From Echiichthys vipera (taxonomy: Eukaryota; Chordata; Actinopteri; Perciformes; Trachinidae): a stretch of DNA of 64,000 bases. Location of the stretch: the NCBI GenBank assembly GCA_963691815.1, contig OY829656.1, positions 9,947,752 to 10,011,751 of the forward strand, in the 5' to 3' direction. Made by a program: the position numbers and the translations under genes. Positions 24,954-38,700 of this stretch are shown here, piece after piece. The stretch's first letter is position 1. Each line of letters begins with the position of its first letter. Below the pieces are notes generated by a model that did no database searches, had not been told where the DNA came from, and saw only the letters and a list, made by a program, of their open reading frames with translations.

Positions 24954-25108
24954 CAGGTAGATGGGTGCGTTACTGAGGAGGAAGTGAGCATGCTCTCCGA
25001 TATATTCCAATGGATTTTTGACTGATTGGTGATTACTGTAAACCACCAAAAAGGATATAACTCTGGCCTGAACTGTGTATACCCTCAGCTGCACCACAGG
25101 CTGTCTTC
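24954..25108 (-). other. Exon-like segment with strong acceptor, unidentified
   Basis: On the minus strand a textbook acceptor, CCCTGTTTTCTTTGCCAG|GAAGAC, precedes a frame open for 51 codons to a possible donor CTACCTG|GTAGTA. The frame would enter in phase 1. The peptide includes VVQLRVYTVQARVISFLVV and is not recognised. It is listed because of the acceptor quality; chance is a real alternative. Confidence 0.2.
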
Positions 25109-25689
25109 CTGGCAAAGAAAACAGGGGCTGCACAGGAAATAAGTGGTGGAAAACAAAATCTCTGCCTACTGTACTGTGAGTCACCGATTCAGGTCTCATG
25201 TAATTATTGTAATTAATTAAATCACAAAAAAGCACAACCATGAGCTTCAAGAAAGGAAGGACTATTGAGGGAGAAATAATGATCCAAAGATTAATGCAAA
25301 TGAACATAAGTGCTGTTCATCAACAAGCAAGTTACTACGCAAATGACAAATGTTTGGCATATTTGTAACTATTTCAAATTAACAAGGCTATTTTCAACCA
25401 TATAACATGCATGGAAACACATGCTAACTCGATTACCGAGCTGGGGTTTAGGATAAGTTATTCCCAACCAGTCGTAGCGTAGCCTTCCCCTGCGGATGTT
25501 AGTGGGTCGGCCTATGTAGAAAGATTGCAAAGCAGCTCAACTAATTATGAAAAATAGAAATGAGTTGAAATAGTTAGCTAAAGGTAAAGGCTAAACATTT
25601 AAAATAATGAGTGACAATTCATGGAAGCAGTTGAAATATTTAGCTAAAAGTTATGGATAAATAGTTCATGTTGTACACAATATACTGTT

Positions 25690-25860
25690 AGGGTTTGTTT
25701 TTAGGTCTGAGTCAAGAGGCAACCTCAAGGTCTGAGAAACACAAAGTGCCAAAAACTACAGTCCATCGAGTGGCCACTTGAGGCTGGCTCCAAAGCCTCA
25801 TGAGCCTCCATGTTAAAATGCCCAACAGCAGAAATAATGTTTACAGCCTCATACAAAAAA
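25690..25860. repeat. Dispersed fish repeat fragment
   Basis: Contains AGTGCCAAAAACTACAGTCC, GAGTGGCCACTTGAGGCTGG and CATGTTAAAATGCCCAACAG, a set of words that I recall as a common short repeat in fish genomes. Ends and class not determined. Confidence 0.45.
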
Positions 25861-26086
25861 TTGCTTTGGTCGTCTAAAGATTATTATCCTTTTAATCATT
25901 TTATTGCTAATGCGTCAATGTCATTTAAATTCGAAAAATAAAAAATGTATTCATTTTTATACTGTAAGTGCAGTGTTTCCCACAGTATTACATTATATAT
26001 TTGTGGTGGTAACTGACCAGTTGAGACCTTTTTAGCTGCAGAAACTCACATAAAAAATTTTTTGGTAATTCACATTTTAGTAGTTT

Positions 26087-26795
26087 TCAACAAGAAAATA
26101 TAAAAAACCATACAAAGTCGAACAAAGCTGAAACAGAGCATCTACAACAACAAGAACCGAGACAAACAAACATACAGAGAGAGTCTAACAGAGACAGTAT
26201 CTCTACACCAATACAGATATACGCATAGAAATGCAGACTGGGGACAGAAGTTAATCTAAGGGAGCAACCCACCATTGTATCAAGATGTTGCGGCATAAGG
26301 GTCCCATATTTTCATCTCAACCTATAATTAAGTCGTTCGTAGGAAGCAATCTTGGCTTTCTCATCGAACCATTCCTTCACCTGTTAAACTTTTAACACAC
26401 CCAGTAGACAAAGCAGCGGTTGTTGTACCGGAGTAGAGGACATTACAGTGTTAATAAAAGAGATAATCTTAGACCACAGTAAGTTTATCATGGGGCAGGA
26501 ATACAACGTATGCACAAAAGTACCACGAAAAGCATCATATCTCCAACACAAGTTGGTGCCATTTTACATGGGGTCCAATAAGTTCTATTATTCATTTTAT
26601 AGCTAATCAAACAAGTCTGAATTTCCCTCGATACTTTAAACCATGATTCAATAATCTGTGCCCATGTTTCACCGGATATCTCTTCCTCTATATCCCTCTC
26701 TCAGCACCTCTTAAGGCCTTCATAACTGGGTGACTGAGACTCCCTCAGTAGGTTGTAAAAGTGTGCTGATTTCCTCTTGAAGTGCCCATCCTGTT
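26087..26795 (-). mobile_element. L1-type LINE, ORF2 C-terminal remnant
   Basis: Read on the minus strand, broken frames give the C-terminal landmarks of L1-clade ORF2 in order. First comes GETWAQIIESWFKVSREIQ with NNRTYWTPCKMAPTC. Then GTFVHTLYSCPMINLLWSKI, the conserved H..W/Y.C..I..LW signature. Last is WFDEKAKIASYERLNYRL followed by KYGTLMPQ. Frameshifts and stops separate the blocks, and no reverse transcriptase or endonuclease domain remains, which fits a 5'-truncated dead copy. The 3' end is near 26087. The family assignment comes from motif order, not a search. Confidence 0.7.
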
Positions 26796-26799
26796 TCAG

Positions 26800-29700
26800 T
26801 CTGGTTTGTGCTTCAGTTCTAGATGTAAGCGGTAATTGTTTAAAATGACAAGATACAGCTCCGTAACTGGAGATATTTCCAAATATCCTTGTTTGAGAGT
26901 TTGCACTTTCCCCTTAATTGTTCAAAAGGAAGAATCCATCAAATAATTCCCAGATATAAACAATTCCCACCTTGACCCAACCAGCCCATGAACGTAGTCT
27001 CGCTTTTTTAGCCTTTGCTAGGTTGGAGTTTGAAGCATCAACTGCTAAGATGGTGATGGCTGGAGCCACCAGGAACCACCCACTTTGAGCTTGATATTGG
27101 CTCTTCAGAAACCTATGGGGAACGTCCACATTTCATGAAGTGTATGCCTTAGGTGTAATTTTGAGAGTTAGTTGTTGATTTCTGTCCGTCTAATATGACA
27201 TGATTCAGTGGAGTTGCGTTCCTGCATTCTGCTAGCTATTGTTTCTTTGCAGTTCATTGATAGCTCATTACATTCTAGCTATTTATTAGCTGTTAGCCCT
27301 GTAGGCTGTAGGCCATGAAGGCTTAGATTTGCCTTTTGCTGTCTCTGCTAAATTATGTGTTTGCAATAAGTTGCACTTTATGATTAAAGAGCCACCACAC
27401 AAACACGAACAAACTGTGATGGACTTTTTTTCATTTGATACATTCATTTTTCATCAGGCTCATTTCACACACACTATTATTTTGCATCTGCTTTGATCTG
27501 CATGATAAACAGTCTAACATTAGACCTGGACTCTGCATCTCTTTTTCCTACAATCTCACCTGAGCACAGAAATAGCGTCCTGATCTGACACCCTGAAGCA
27601 AATGCTGCATTCAAAAAAAATAGATATTCTCTCACACACTAATGGATAAACAGCTGAAATAAGCAGTGTGAAGCAGCTTTATTTGTATATCCATTTCATA
27701 TGCTGGGTCATCTCAAAGTGCTTTACAGAGAAAATAAAAATGTACAATTAAAAGTACCGAAGCACAGACAAAAAATGCAAAAGATAAAAAATAATGTATA
27801 AACAGTTGGAATAGTTGGATACAAATAATGGAGAAACAGTTGAAATAATAAGATCAAAGTATTTGATAAGCAGTTAAAACAATTAGCTATAAGTAATGAA
27901 ATATGGTTATATGCTTTATGCCACCACAATAGCAACCTGACCCACCAACCTGAAAATAGACCATTGAATTATATGAAAAAAATATTGTAGGCCTATACTG
28001 TGTTACTGTGTAACCTCCACTTAAATATAATGAAGGTTGTTGCTGATGAAGGGGTACTTGAGCTCATCCTATAAGGATGTGGGGGTGGGTCAGACCAGTT
28101 TCAGATGATTTCTACTTTTAGGTGTCTGAAAGTGCCAAACCACTCTTATATTTTTGCTTCTGATCTGTGCGCATGAACACACCTCTGATCTTCAAATGTA
28201 AATGGGATACAAATAAGATGTTCCATTAGGAAAGGAAACACTGAGGGTAATGGAGTTTCTCTGTTGCTCAGAAAGATGGACTTCCCCCCGAGACCTTGGT
28301 TTCCATTATTAAACCTCCACCATGTTGCCTACCTAGACTGTTTCTATTCCCTCTGACCAAAGGGAAATTACTTGCTTTTGAGGCTTAAACATAGTAAAGA
28401 AATCACAGTGGTCGGTCACAGTCTGAATCTCCATTTCCTCTCTGCCCAGGTAAGGCTTTTCATGTTGTTTGAGAGGGCAAAAAAACAAAACAAAAACAAA
28501 CTCTAGCTTGTTTGTGTTCTGACATCCCTATATTTTCCATATGCAAAATATCCCAAGGGAAGCTACAGCAGCATGTGGGCCTGTGGCTAATACATTCACT
28601 GGGCACTCCAACAGTATGTATCAAGACCTGGATGATGAATTACCATACAAGGGCCATAGAAAATGAAAAAAACAAAAAAAACAATAGCCCAGGATGAATG
28701 TTGTGTTGCAAATACAAACACTTCGTATTCCGCAGGGCTGACACAAAAGCTGCTCCCTTTATGATAACATAACAATCTCCAATACTATCTCCAGTCTGAC
28801 AGCAACTTATGCAGATGTGCGTGGCTCAGCAGCGCTCTGCTGAATTGAAAAGTGTTCAGCAAGCAGGTCACATTGGCATAGGCTGTCTGTTCTGGATGAA
28901 ATGCTGAAACGCTGTCTTCCAAGATGCTCTAATCCGTATTACTCACCTACCTGGCCAATAACAACCTGTGATGGATAGGGCCAGATTGAACCAGCAGTCA
29001 CCTTTCTTACCCATGTCATTTAGAGAAATAGAGGATTGGCTTTCTCCCAGGCTTAGATTACTTCTTAACGCTAACACAAAGCCGAGTTAAGTGTTTACTT
29101 TCCATATCCTGTCTTTCTAAGAACCCTTAATCGAAGTCTATGTGTCACTGAGTAAGATTTGCTCCCCAGATGTATGTATGGGGAGACAATTCAACACTGC
29201 AACAGTGTCACCCTCATCTGAAGGCAAGACAAGGCAGAGAGGTGAAATTGAAAATGTGAATGTCTGGCTAATGGCGAAGAGGAGGAGGACCACTAGAGAT
29301 ATAATACCAAATCTATAAAGGACAATTTCAGGCCCAAGACTCTGGAGACTCAAGCGCTCAATCATGAAGTGATTCACTCAGATTGATCAAGGAGCGTCAT
29401 AATCACATGGGAACGTTACATGTGGCTCCAAGGATGACTCGCAGAACTGTCAAGAGTTTCAAAGCTGGATTTAATGGATTTGAGGTGCTGCGTTTAGAAA
29501 CCATTTCAGAGGGTGCAAATAGAATACTCAAAGCATTTTAAAAGCATTTAGCAGCTGTCCGGTGAAATTAATGTTCTGAACAGTGGAATCTGGAGGAACA
29601 GAAAAACAGAATCTGGAATTCACTCTGTCGTCTCCCAGCAGAAATTCAAAGCACCCAGCTCTCTGAAGAAGAATCACAAATCTACTAATGAACTGTGCTG

Positions 29701-30255
29701 TTGATAACAGTCCCATATTATGCAGAAAGCCTAAATGCACTTATAGATAACAAGCCTCCTTGTAAAGGGATTCTGGTTAAAAGCTCAGTGCTCCCTCAGA
29801 AATTGAAATAAATGCTGCAAATGTGACATTAAATATTCATAACTGTCATCTAGCTCTTCCTGTTTGAAGATACATGTGCAGGAAAAAACAAAGTCCTATA
29901 CATAATTATTCACTTTTATTAAGTGAGAAGCCCATGAGAGTAGATCTTTACAGCATTCTGCGAAAGTCAATTCCTCATGTACTGTAGCTGTATTAGATGA
30001 GATATTAGAGCTGTTTCTGGAGATATTAATCAAAGTTCCAAGACACTGCCTGTTATTAGATGCAGGAAGGTAAACTGCACTTTGACCCTTTGCTTATTAT
30101 TTTTCTTTCTTATGAATTCCTGGAACATTTTCCCCTCTGTCAAATCATTGTCTTGCCAAGCTTTGAATACATTTCATAAGATTGCAGACAGATAGGGCCA
30201 TTGCCACAGGCTGACACTCGTGTATGTAAAATCATGAAAGTAAACTTGTGCTTTC
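26800..30255. other. Non-coding stretch with a small repeat
   Basis: Around 27676-27740 the words GCTTTATTTGTATATCCATTTC and CTCAAAGTGCTTTACAGAG mark a dispersed fish repeat; a relative is embedded near 46170-46240. No exon is supported. Confidence 0.4.
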
Positions 30256-30261
30256 AGAACT

Positions 30262-30310
30262 TTAGATTGAAGTAGGCACTGAAGTGTTTTATTTAACACT
30301 TCAATCTAAT
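30262..30310. repeat. Nested inverted repeat (hairpin)
   Basis: TTAGATTGAAG (30262-30272) pairs perfectly with CTTCAATCTAA (30299-30309). Inside, GAAGTGTT pairs with AACACTTC. The right arm AACACTTCAATCTAA can pair either with the outer left arm or with the inner copy, giving two alternative hairpins. Confidence 0.8.
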
Positions 30311-30319
30311 GGCTGCTTT

Positions 30320-31690
30320 AGTCTTTAAAGATAAACCAAGCAGCAAAAAACATTTTCATAAAATCACTTGTTCTGTATTTTGTGCTGCAATATGACATAA
30401 GGCTTTACAAATTTCAAAGGACTTTATCACACAGCTTTCGGAGAAATTGGAAATATTCATGTGAGTATCTCTCTCAAGTTAACTAATCACACGGCTTTCA
30501 ATAAATGACTGGCCCCGAAACATAGAAAGAAGTCAAAAAGGAAGGAAAGTGTCAGAAATCCATAATGCTAAATATTGATAAAACACATCAGCCACGGACA
30601 AAAGAAAAAAGTCTCATTTTAAATTCCCATTCCTTTTCTGAAAACCTCGTCATTCAAATGTAGGACAGCCATGCACGCTGAAGCTTCAGAAGCCTCAAAA
30701 TTTGTACTTAAGCTAAGTGTTTCTATTCAGTTCAACCCTTAAACGCATACCTTGGTTTCTGCCAACCCGTTTTTAAAGTGACTCAGATGATGTTACCAAT
30801 TAAAATGATATTGCATGTAAACTTTTACGTAACATGTCCCGTAAAACGATTATGCTACAGTGATGCCTGATACGGAAACCATAATGAAATGTTGGATGTT
30901 GAATAAATGTCAGATTTTTAATCACAACTGATCATCTGTTATCTAAAAGGACCTTTCTAAGAAATGTCAACAGGATCAATTTAAATGTATAAAATGTGCT
31001 TTGGGATATTTATAAAACTGTGCTTACTAAATGTAAAGTGAAATATAATATCACACTACATTAAACAGTGAGTGAAATACTGACACAGTACAGACAATAT
31101 GAATGCACACGCTAGTAGAAATCATTTTTAATCTGAAGTTAATCCCTTTTACCACCTCTCACTTGTCTCAGAGCCCTTTCTCTGTATCTTTTTGTTTGTG
31201 AAGTGCAGTACTAATAGGACACCACTTAAAAAGACATAAGATGGGTGCAGAAGACATTTAAAAATAACAACTTTAAATATGACATTAGTAAACACAACAA
31301 ACTAAAGGGGAAAACATTGCTACTTGAAAAATGTTGCCATCCTAATTTCACTAATATGATCTTTTAATATGATCTTTTATATTCACATTCTTCACAGTGG
31401 CTTGGTTTTCACATTTTAACAACCTTGAACAGTTAAGTTGGCATTTAAAGATATCCTCCACTCAGAAGTGTTTTCCTTATATTTATGTCTTCCGAAGAGT
31501 CTGACCCTGACCGTGACCTGAATCGGTGCAACTCTATAGAGACGTTTTCACATTCCTCTACTGAAGGAGGAGATGTCTTTGCACTTCTGAGATTCAAACG
31601 TATCTTGGCAAGCTAGATTTGGTTCTTCACAGGTACGAAAGCCAATCACTGTCGAATATGCAAACTTCGGAGAAGGGACCTGAACCCCCC
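30320..31690. other. Non-coding stretch
   Basis: AT-rich, no gene or named repeat seen. A 13-bp word ATATGATCTTTTA is duplicated in tandem near 31356-31380. Confidence 0.4.
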
Positions 31691-31700
31691 AGCTCAGTGG

Positions 31701-31930
31701 ACTGAACGAAAACATGAGCGAAAACACGCTGTCATTGTACAAGCTAACCAACAACATGCACAAATAAAAGATGCTATACTTACCATTCTCATATAGGTGC
31801 ACATCAAACCCTTCATTTGAATATGGATGTGGACGGCGAAACTGTCACTGCAGATCACAAGCCGGTCGGGCCGCCTACGGAGGTCCAGACCGTGACACTT
31901 CCACCTGCTGTCTGTCAGACCCAGAATTTC
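31701..31930 (-). other. CpG-bearing island with exon-like borders, unidentified
   Basis: A GC/CpG-rich patch (31825-31920) ends on the minus strand in a near-perfect donor, GAGAATG|GTAAGTAT (last exon base 31784). An acceptor GTTTTCGTTCAG| lies 82 bp further on (31702), a typical minimal fish intron length. Upstream of the donor one frame, entered at GTGACAG|TTTCGC (31841), reads FRRPHPYSNEGFDVHLYEN and leaves in phase 1. That phase fits the exons at 25.1 and 21.76 kb but gives a stop in the segment right after the 82-bp intron. A plus-strand ATG with a good Kozak context (31822) opens a 41-codon frame over the same DNA. Which strand is used, if either, is open. Confidence 0.3.
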
Positions 31931-31989
31931 TCAAGGAGGGAAAAATAGTTGATGTGCTTCCTGTCCCTTTTCAGTTTCGTTTATGTTAA

Positions 31990-34900
31990 ACAAAATATTA
32001 ATCATAGCACAATATTTTTACATATTATTTAAAAATAGGTGAAATGAGGTGACTGCACGGGGCCCGGTCAGTCATTCTCATGACTCATGACTTACAGGTA
32101 GTGGAGAGCATAAGGTGTAGAACTGACCCAAGGTTACAGTATATGTGTAAACATATGCTGCAAACTAGGAAGAGGCTCTGCACAGTACAAAATTGTAAAA
32201 CATTTATTTTTACTTAAAATTCTTTTCACCTATCATTATTAAGCTCCCAGCAGTCTCTAGGGACTTGTCTGCACACAGCTTGAATTGTAGATAGTGCACT
32301 GTTAACATAGTCTTGCATAGCCAGACCTTGCTTCTTTAATAGTTGTTCCCCAGTCCTTATTTAATATTTGAAACATATGAACTGTGACTGTGAAGTAGAA
32401 ATTATAACCAAATAGCAATGGCTGAGTGCAGGGTCCTCTTTTTGCTGTTAAGAGATATTTTGCTGATTTGAATCCTGGTCTGTGTCGTGGCAGTGTGGGT
32501 ATTGTGTTCAGATGAATGGTGTTAGGCCTCTTTCATGAACAACAGGTCTAGCTGGTTGTTTGGATTCCCTGCTGATAAAAAAAGTCACTGGATAAAACAT
32601 ATAAGGTAAGATAATTTAAAAAAAGAAAAATAAACTTTCACACCTATTGTTTGTTTTCTCTGATCCCATTGACGGGCTAAAATGATACATTGTTACATGT
32701 ACCCCATGGTTTGTTGCATTCACACATTAACGTTCAACATTGGTCCAAAGCTAAAAACATTTCCCTCATCTTTTTTGCCAGGAAAAAAAGGTATTTTACT
32801 TAATCACTGCTCCGCGGCAAAGTTTAAGGCAATCCATCACTGTTCAGAAATTTCAGTCTGCAATGCTGATGGACAGATTGACCAACAGGCTGTCATTGCC
32901 ACTAGCATGGCTTAAAAGAGTTTGAGCTACAGAGAAGACGATAAGGTTTAAGTGATAAAACAAAATATGGGAACTAGACGAGGAGTCAGGGAGACATTGA
33001 GTTTTGCAAAGCTTCCGTATTAAGAGAAACTAACTCTTCACTGAGCAAGCTATTTTATACAGTGGATACCACTTCACTAAAGGCATTTGTCTTGACAAAC
33101 GCTTAAAATCATAAATCAGTAAGTTGCAGAATAAGCTACAGCCCAGTTGTGTTATTTGTCATTTAGGTTACCACCTTTTTCAATACTTTATCGAGGGCCA
33201 ATCATTCTGGAGGACATTTGATTTAATGACTTTGTGTGTCACCAAAAGTCTTGTTGCTGATGAAGCTTTCAACTTTCCAACTTTCAACTTATGATGCTTT
33301 AATTCCAAATTACCGAACTGGCCGATTGCTATAAATGAATAATGAATTTCATCACTGACTGTAATATGAACACACATCTCATCATAGTGCAGCAGTGTGC
33401 ATTGTCCAGAACAGGGCAGAAGCCTAATTACAGAGCAGCATTGGGGAGACTGGGCTAATCTCTTATGGGTTTCTCTAACAGATGTGTCCAATTAATGGCC
33501 TGTCTTTGAAGGGGTTTAGATGCCTACCACTCAGGGAATTATATTTCAAAGTAAAAGACCCAACCTCCTTTCTGATGAGTAGACTGTCTTAATCACAGCT
33601 GTTTTTTTTCTACCCAATCATGCGCAGAACTGATCTTGAGTAACTGCTGGAACATGAACAGAGCAGATAGGGGTGACGGATAACATCCGCGGTCAGAGTT
33701 GTTACTTCAGTGGTTGATACTGCTGCATGGGCAGTTAGGCATAAGGGAGTATTATCATGTAAAATTAAAGAATAGCCACGACACTGCAATTCCTCTAAAT
33801 AGAAGGAAATTGAGGGAAGGCATGAAAATGAGCTATTTGTATTACTAGTGAGGACTGGTGGATAGGAGCAAAAAAATGCCCCCATCATTTACCACTTGTA
33901 TGCACAAGCACAGGCCGCGTTTTCCATGGATGAATGAGTCTGGTCTGAGAGCACCTCTACAGTTGTAGAAACAGAGGACTTAAGGCTGGCCAGGAAACCT
34001 TAATAGATCAGTGCCGACGCTCCCCTACTGCTCTGAGACAAGCCTGACACAAAGCATGTACACATGCATTTAGGCTTATTTACCTCGATCCTGCTGGCAG
34101 GCTGACAGGCACGTCTCACTGCTGGAGGTGCGACATCGTTGTCTGGCAACCCCTTGATCAAAGAGTTTTTGAAGAGTGGTCAGCACATTGCAAAGGGTGC
34201 CAAAGAGAGCGCCGCGGTGCAAACGCAAAAGATGACAGGAAAAAACAGAAACACATCTGCATCCATTTATCGCAGCCTGCCCTTCAGTGTTCATGACTAC
34301 AATTTAAATTATTAATCCTCATTTTGATCTGCTGGTCACTGGGCTCCATGGCTCCGCCAGATACATGCATTCATTACTCCTCATCCTCAAATTGAAGATG
34401 AAGAGGAAAAATATGCTCCAAGTCCTATGACCTTTCAATGTCTTGATTTTTTAATCAAATTGGGATCAATGAATGTCCAGTCTGGATTTTATTTATTCAT
34501 AGAGCTGAAAATCCAGACACAACTATTGAGATTGTGTTTCATTCAAAGATTCAATCTCTCTTGGGATTGGGATGCTTATAGTCATTGGAAATTAAACCGC
34601 AGCATTATTAAATAACTTAATATCCTCATGACAACTCATTAAACATTTACCTGCATCTGTCACTCAAACAGTTCTCACTCTGGAGCTTAAAAGAATCCAA
34701 AAATAATCCCATCAGAAGAGCGGATCTGTTCACATCACATTCAAAGGTTACCTGTGATAGCTGAAAGACAAGATTGGAAGTAATTGGGTAGATCGTTTTA
34801 CTCGGTTTCATTTGTTGATTTAAATGAAAGTGCAAACATTTCATCCAATTGGAAGTCTGTCAATGTAAAAACACAATCCTCTTCAGTAAACATGAAAGAC

Positions 34901-35095
34901 CACTGGAGCATTTACAGAGCGCAGATTGGCATTTATTTGAAACATGAACACACAGTACCAAGAGAAATACAAAAAAGCACTTTCAAATCAAAACACATTT
35001 CAACATCCAAAAAGAGATCAAAGAAATCAGGAAAACTGTCAAGTCCTCTTGAAATTCCTTCTGTTTTTTTTCACTGTTGTAACTCTGCACTTGAT
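31990..35095. other. Non-coding stretch downstream of vwc2
   Basis: No exon supported. At 34083 the minus strand has a donor-like CAGGATCGAG|GTAAATAAG after a 70-codon open frame of no recognised family; too weak to call. There is no trace of a ZPBP homologue, the gene next to VWC2 in human. Confidence 0.35.
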
Positions 35096-35099
35096 CGTC

Positions 35100-35592
35100 C
35101 TACACAGCAAATCTATACCATTTATTCTGAAATGGACATAGTCTAGTCTGCACTTTGGTGGTAGAGGGACGGGTGTCAGGATTTGTCAGGCGACACCGCA
35201 TGTCAGGACATTGAGGTTTTCACCTCCAAAGACAGCTGTGTGTGTTCTATACATTCTGTTTTATTGACCTCTGGTCCAATACATTACTTTGTAAAATACA
35301 GAGGCTATAAAAAATATCTGTTCACTAGTTCAGCATTAATGACTCCTATATTTGTATATATTCATAAATAATTTCATACATAGATAAATAGATATTCTGT
35401 GTGTGGATTATAAACTTTCATAAAAGCATTGTTTCTTTTTTTTTTCAGTATACAGGAGTGCCTATAAATGCTGAAATGCTCAAGGGCTGCAGTCTGACCC
35501 TAATGTCCGGTAGACTGGGTGAAAGGCAGAGAGTTTACATGCGGATTGGCGCTGGTGGTACGTGCCAGTGTCCCCTCTGACCGTGCCAGTCT
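35100..35592 (-). other. vwc2: vwc2 3' untranslated region (putative)
   Basis: Follows the TAG stop of vwc2. Two AATAAA signals occur on the minus strand, at 35265-35260 and 35126-35121. The second is followed by the TG-rich TTTGCTGTGTAGG, a plausible downstream element, so cleavage near 35100 is likely. Transcript ends cannot be proved from the sequence. Confidence 0.5.
35121..35126 (-). terminator. Polyadenylation signal AATAAA (putative)
   Basis: AATAAA on the minus strand about 470 bp after the vwc2 stop, with a TG-rich stretch within 20 bp downstream. An alternative AATAAA lies at 35260-35265. Confidence 0.4.
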
Positions 35593-35775
<183 letters not shown>

Positions 35776-38700
35776 TTATTATAGAGCGAAACCAGCTCTA
35801 TAATATGTTTCAAAATGGAATCTCAAATTGGCCTTATATATTTTTAATGTGTGTCTTTTGTGTCGTCAGCATCATGTCACATTATCGAGGTCAGACTCCG
35901 AACACTGAAAATGCATGGTGTGCTTTGCTCCTGTGATTAACAATGCTGTGGGAACTGTGCGCTGGTCAAACTAGATAATATGTCAGTTAATGCTTCATTG
36001 CTCAAATTATGATCTGAGTAATGATTCAGACAGAGACCAGGAAGAAATAGAAGTGTAGTGTAGAAAGATATCTCAAATTCACTGAGGTTGCTCTCGCCTT
36101 TGTGTCTTTTCTGCTATTAGACCCACCAAGGACAAGTTCAATGTGGAAAAAAACTGAACACAATCCAAAGTCACATTTCTTTGTGCTGCTCGAAGGATCC
36201 CAATCAGTTTGAAATTCCATAAATTCACAGCCAGCTTTGTCAGTTCGGACGCAGGTGAATTATGAAATAGCCTACAACAATCTGTAAAGTATGCTCTTCT
36301 GTGAAGAGAAATGTATAAGTAAATACAACTGTTGATAACCAAAGGAAATACCCTGTGAATGAATGCGTTGACCCAGACTGACAGTAGCCTATTATCGCAA
36401 ATATTTTATTTCACATTCACCAAGTGCCAGGGGACACATTTTCCTTCATGTGCACCTCATAACCTGTGCCACAACCAACATATGGATTCTTCTAACTTAT
36501 GAATATGACATAGTTAGTTGAGATAAGGTGAGACAAAAAGAAAGAATACATCCTTTCTTTTACAAAGGAAAAGTTCAGTTCATAAACAATAAAACACATT
36601 CTATACCCCAGTAACACACCGTCTTTGCTTTCTTTTTATGCTGCGAGGTGACCAGTGCTAGCTTAAGGTGGCTAATATTAGCTTATGTCAGCATTACTGA
36701 CATTACTGATAAAGCGTGTTTCTGGCTAATTAAAGATAGCTGGTTGCTAACAGAGAACAGGTTAAAAGGGTTGGTACCCTTGCTACTGACTTGTGTATTC
36801 TAGATTTATCTCATCTCTGATAGCTTGTGTTAGCCTAATGACTAACAAATAGCCCTAGCTAGTTAGCTGCATCATTCATTACAATGAGTGCCAGGGTTTT
36901 TTTTTGTGACTCTGCATGTTAAGTTTGCTAAACGTGTATGCGTAACAACTGTGGTTATTTTAAGAACGCCTTTATTTTGCTTTGGTTATTACCATTACAC
37001 AGAGCACAGAGCACACTTCAGGCTCATTCTTATATTTCCAATGTGCATTTTGTATTTCCCAAGAGATTAAATATGTTTCTAGCCATAATCATAGCTACTG
37101 TAAGCTAAAGTTTACTATTGCTCTTGCTAATAAAATACTGCATATATTATAACAAAAAAGATTCCATGCATTTTATATTGTTATTTTGTGGTTATAATAA
37201 GACGAGGTTTTGATAATGTTTCTGTTTTAGTATAAGAACTATAAGCTGAAGTAGGTCAATGCTTTGTATAGTACAGATATTCATTTAGGTATATGAGCAT
37301 ATTGGCCTACAAGATATGAGAGGATATGAGAAGAATTACCGAGACACATATTTCTGCTTTCCATAAAGATGGATGAAAAGAAAACAACCTCTATACAAAA
37401 ATAAATTGTGGAACGAAGGCCAATGGGACACAAGCTAGTTCCAAAGTAGGACAGGTATTGTTTTAACACTACTTTCAGGTGCCATATCTGTTGCAATAAC
37501 CGCATACCCGTATGGAGTTCAGTGCTGTTAGTCATCTTATCTTATTCCTGCAGTCAAAGAAGAGAATGAACACAAGAGACCAGATGCGCTGCCCTTTATT
37601 TCATTTCTGTCAGTGGAAAATGGGCCCTCACGTCAGAGCTTTCATTGATTGTTTCCCATTATAATATTACTGTATACACAGAAAAAAATACATAAGACAG
37701 GATTTCCCTCAGATAAAATCATTTTTATTATTACGAAAATGACTTTTTGACTGGGGTCCCTTTTAAAGGCCGAATTAGATCCTGACATTTTCCCCTCCCA
37801 TCTGCCATGAATCATCCATTCCCATTGCGTCTGCTTGTCAATATAGCTTTTCCATTGGCCATCATTACCATGCTCTTCAGACCACTGAGTGACCACTCAT
37901 GGTTTATGCAGGGGAGCGTTCTCCCATCAGGAAACAAATGCATCCCTGGATTCCAGTGATTACGCTGAATTCTTAAGGACCCAATTCAAATGATTATCTC
38001 TTCCATTGTCTTGTTATGGGACTCAGGCATTTAACCCAAGTTTTTTATTTATTTATTCAGACTCATAAATTTGATTCTATTTTAGATGCACACATGACAG
38101 GTATTCAGTGGTCTTTTGTTCAACACCCCTTAGACACAAGTAAAGCAGAGATCTTGCTGCCTTCCTCCGTATGTGACTACAAGGTTGGAATGCAAAGAGT
38201 GGGAATTATGCATAAAAACCAAATTAAGGACTGTTACGCAGTGCTTTAATATAGTTCTGAAGTGCACCCCAAGGGACTGTTCTTTTTTATTATTTCGCAG
38301 GAAATTGGATCTCACTAATGAAAATTGGGATGTTGTACGTAGTAGTTGTTAAGAACTGAGCTGCGTAAGAGAAAAAAAACTATCACTGGAGCCTGGCAGA
38401 TGTGTCTCCCTTCTACCTGTCAACAACAAGTCTACAAAAGATCCACTTGCTAAGCTGACAATACTAAGCATAAATGTCCTCCATGTCTCCCCAATACTAC
38501 CTTCTTTAGTGTGATGAGAGGAATTTTGTCTAGTGAAAGTGCCTCTGTCCTCAACCATTGGCTGAAAAAAAGAGCTCATAAATCATCCATTATCTCTCAA
38601 GCCGCACTGCAAAATATAAACACTGCGGGAATTGCTTCCATAACAGCAGGTATAGCATAACAATGGCTATTTCCCTTAGACTAACAAGGTCTTGAGCCAC

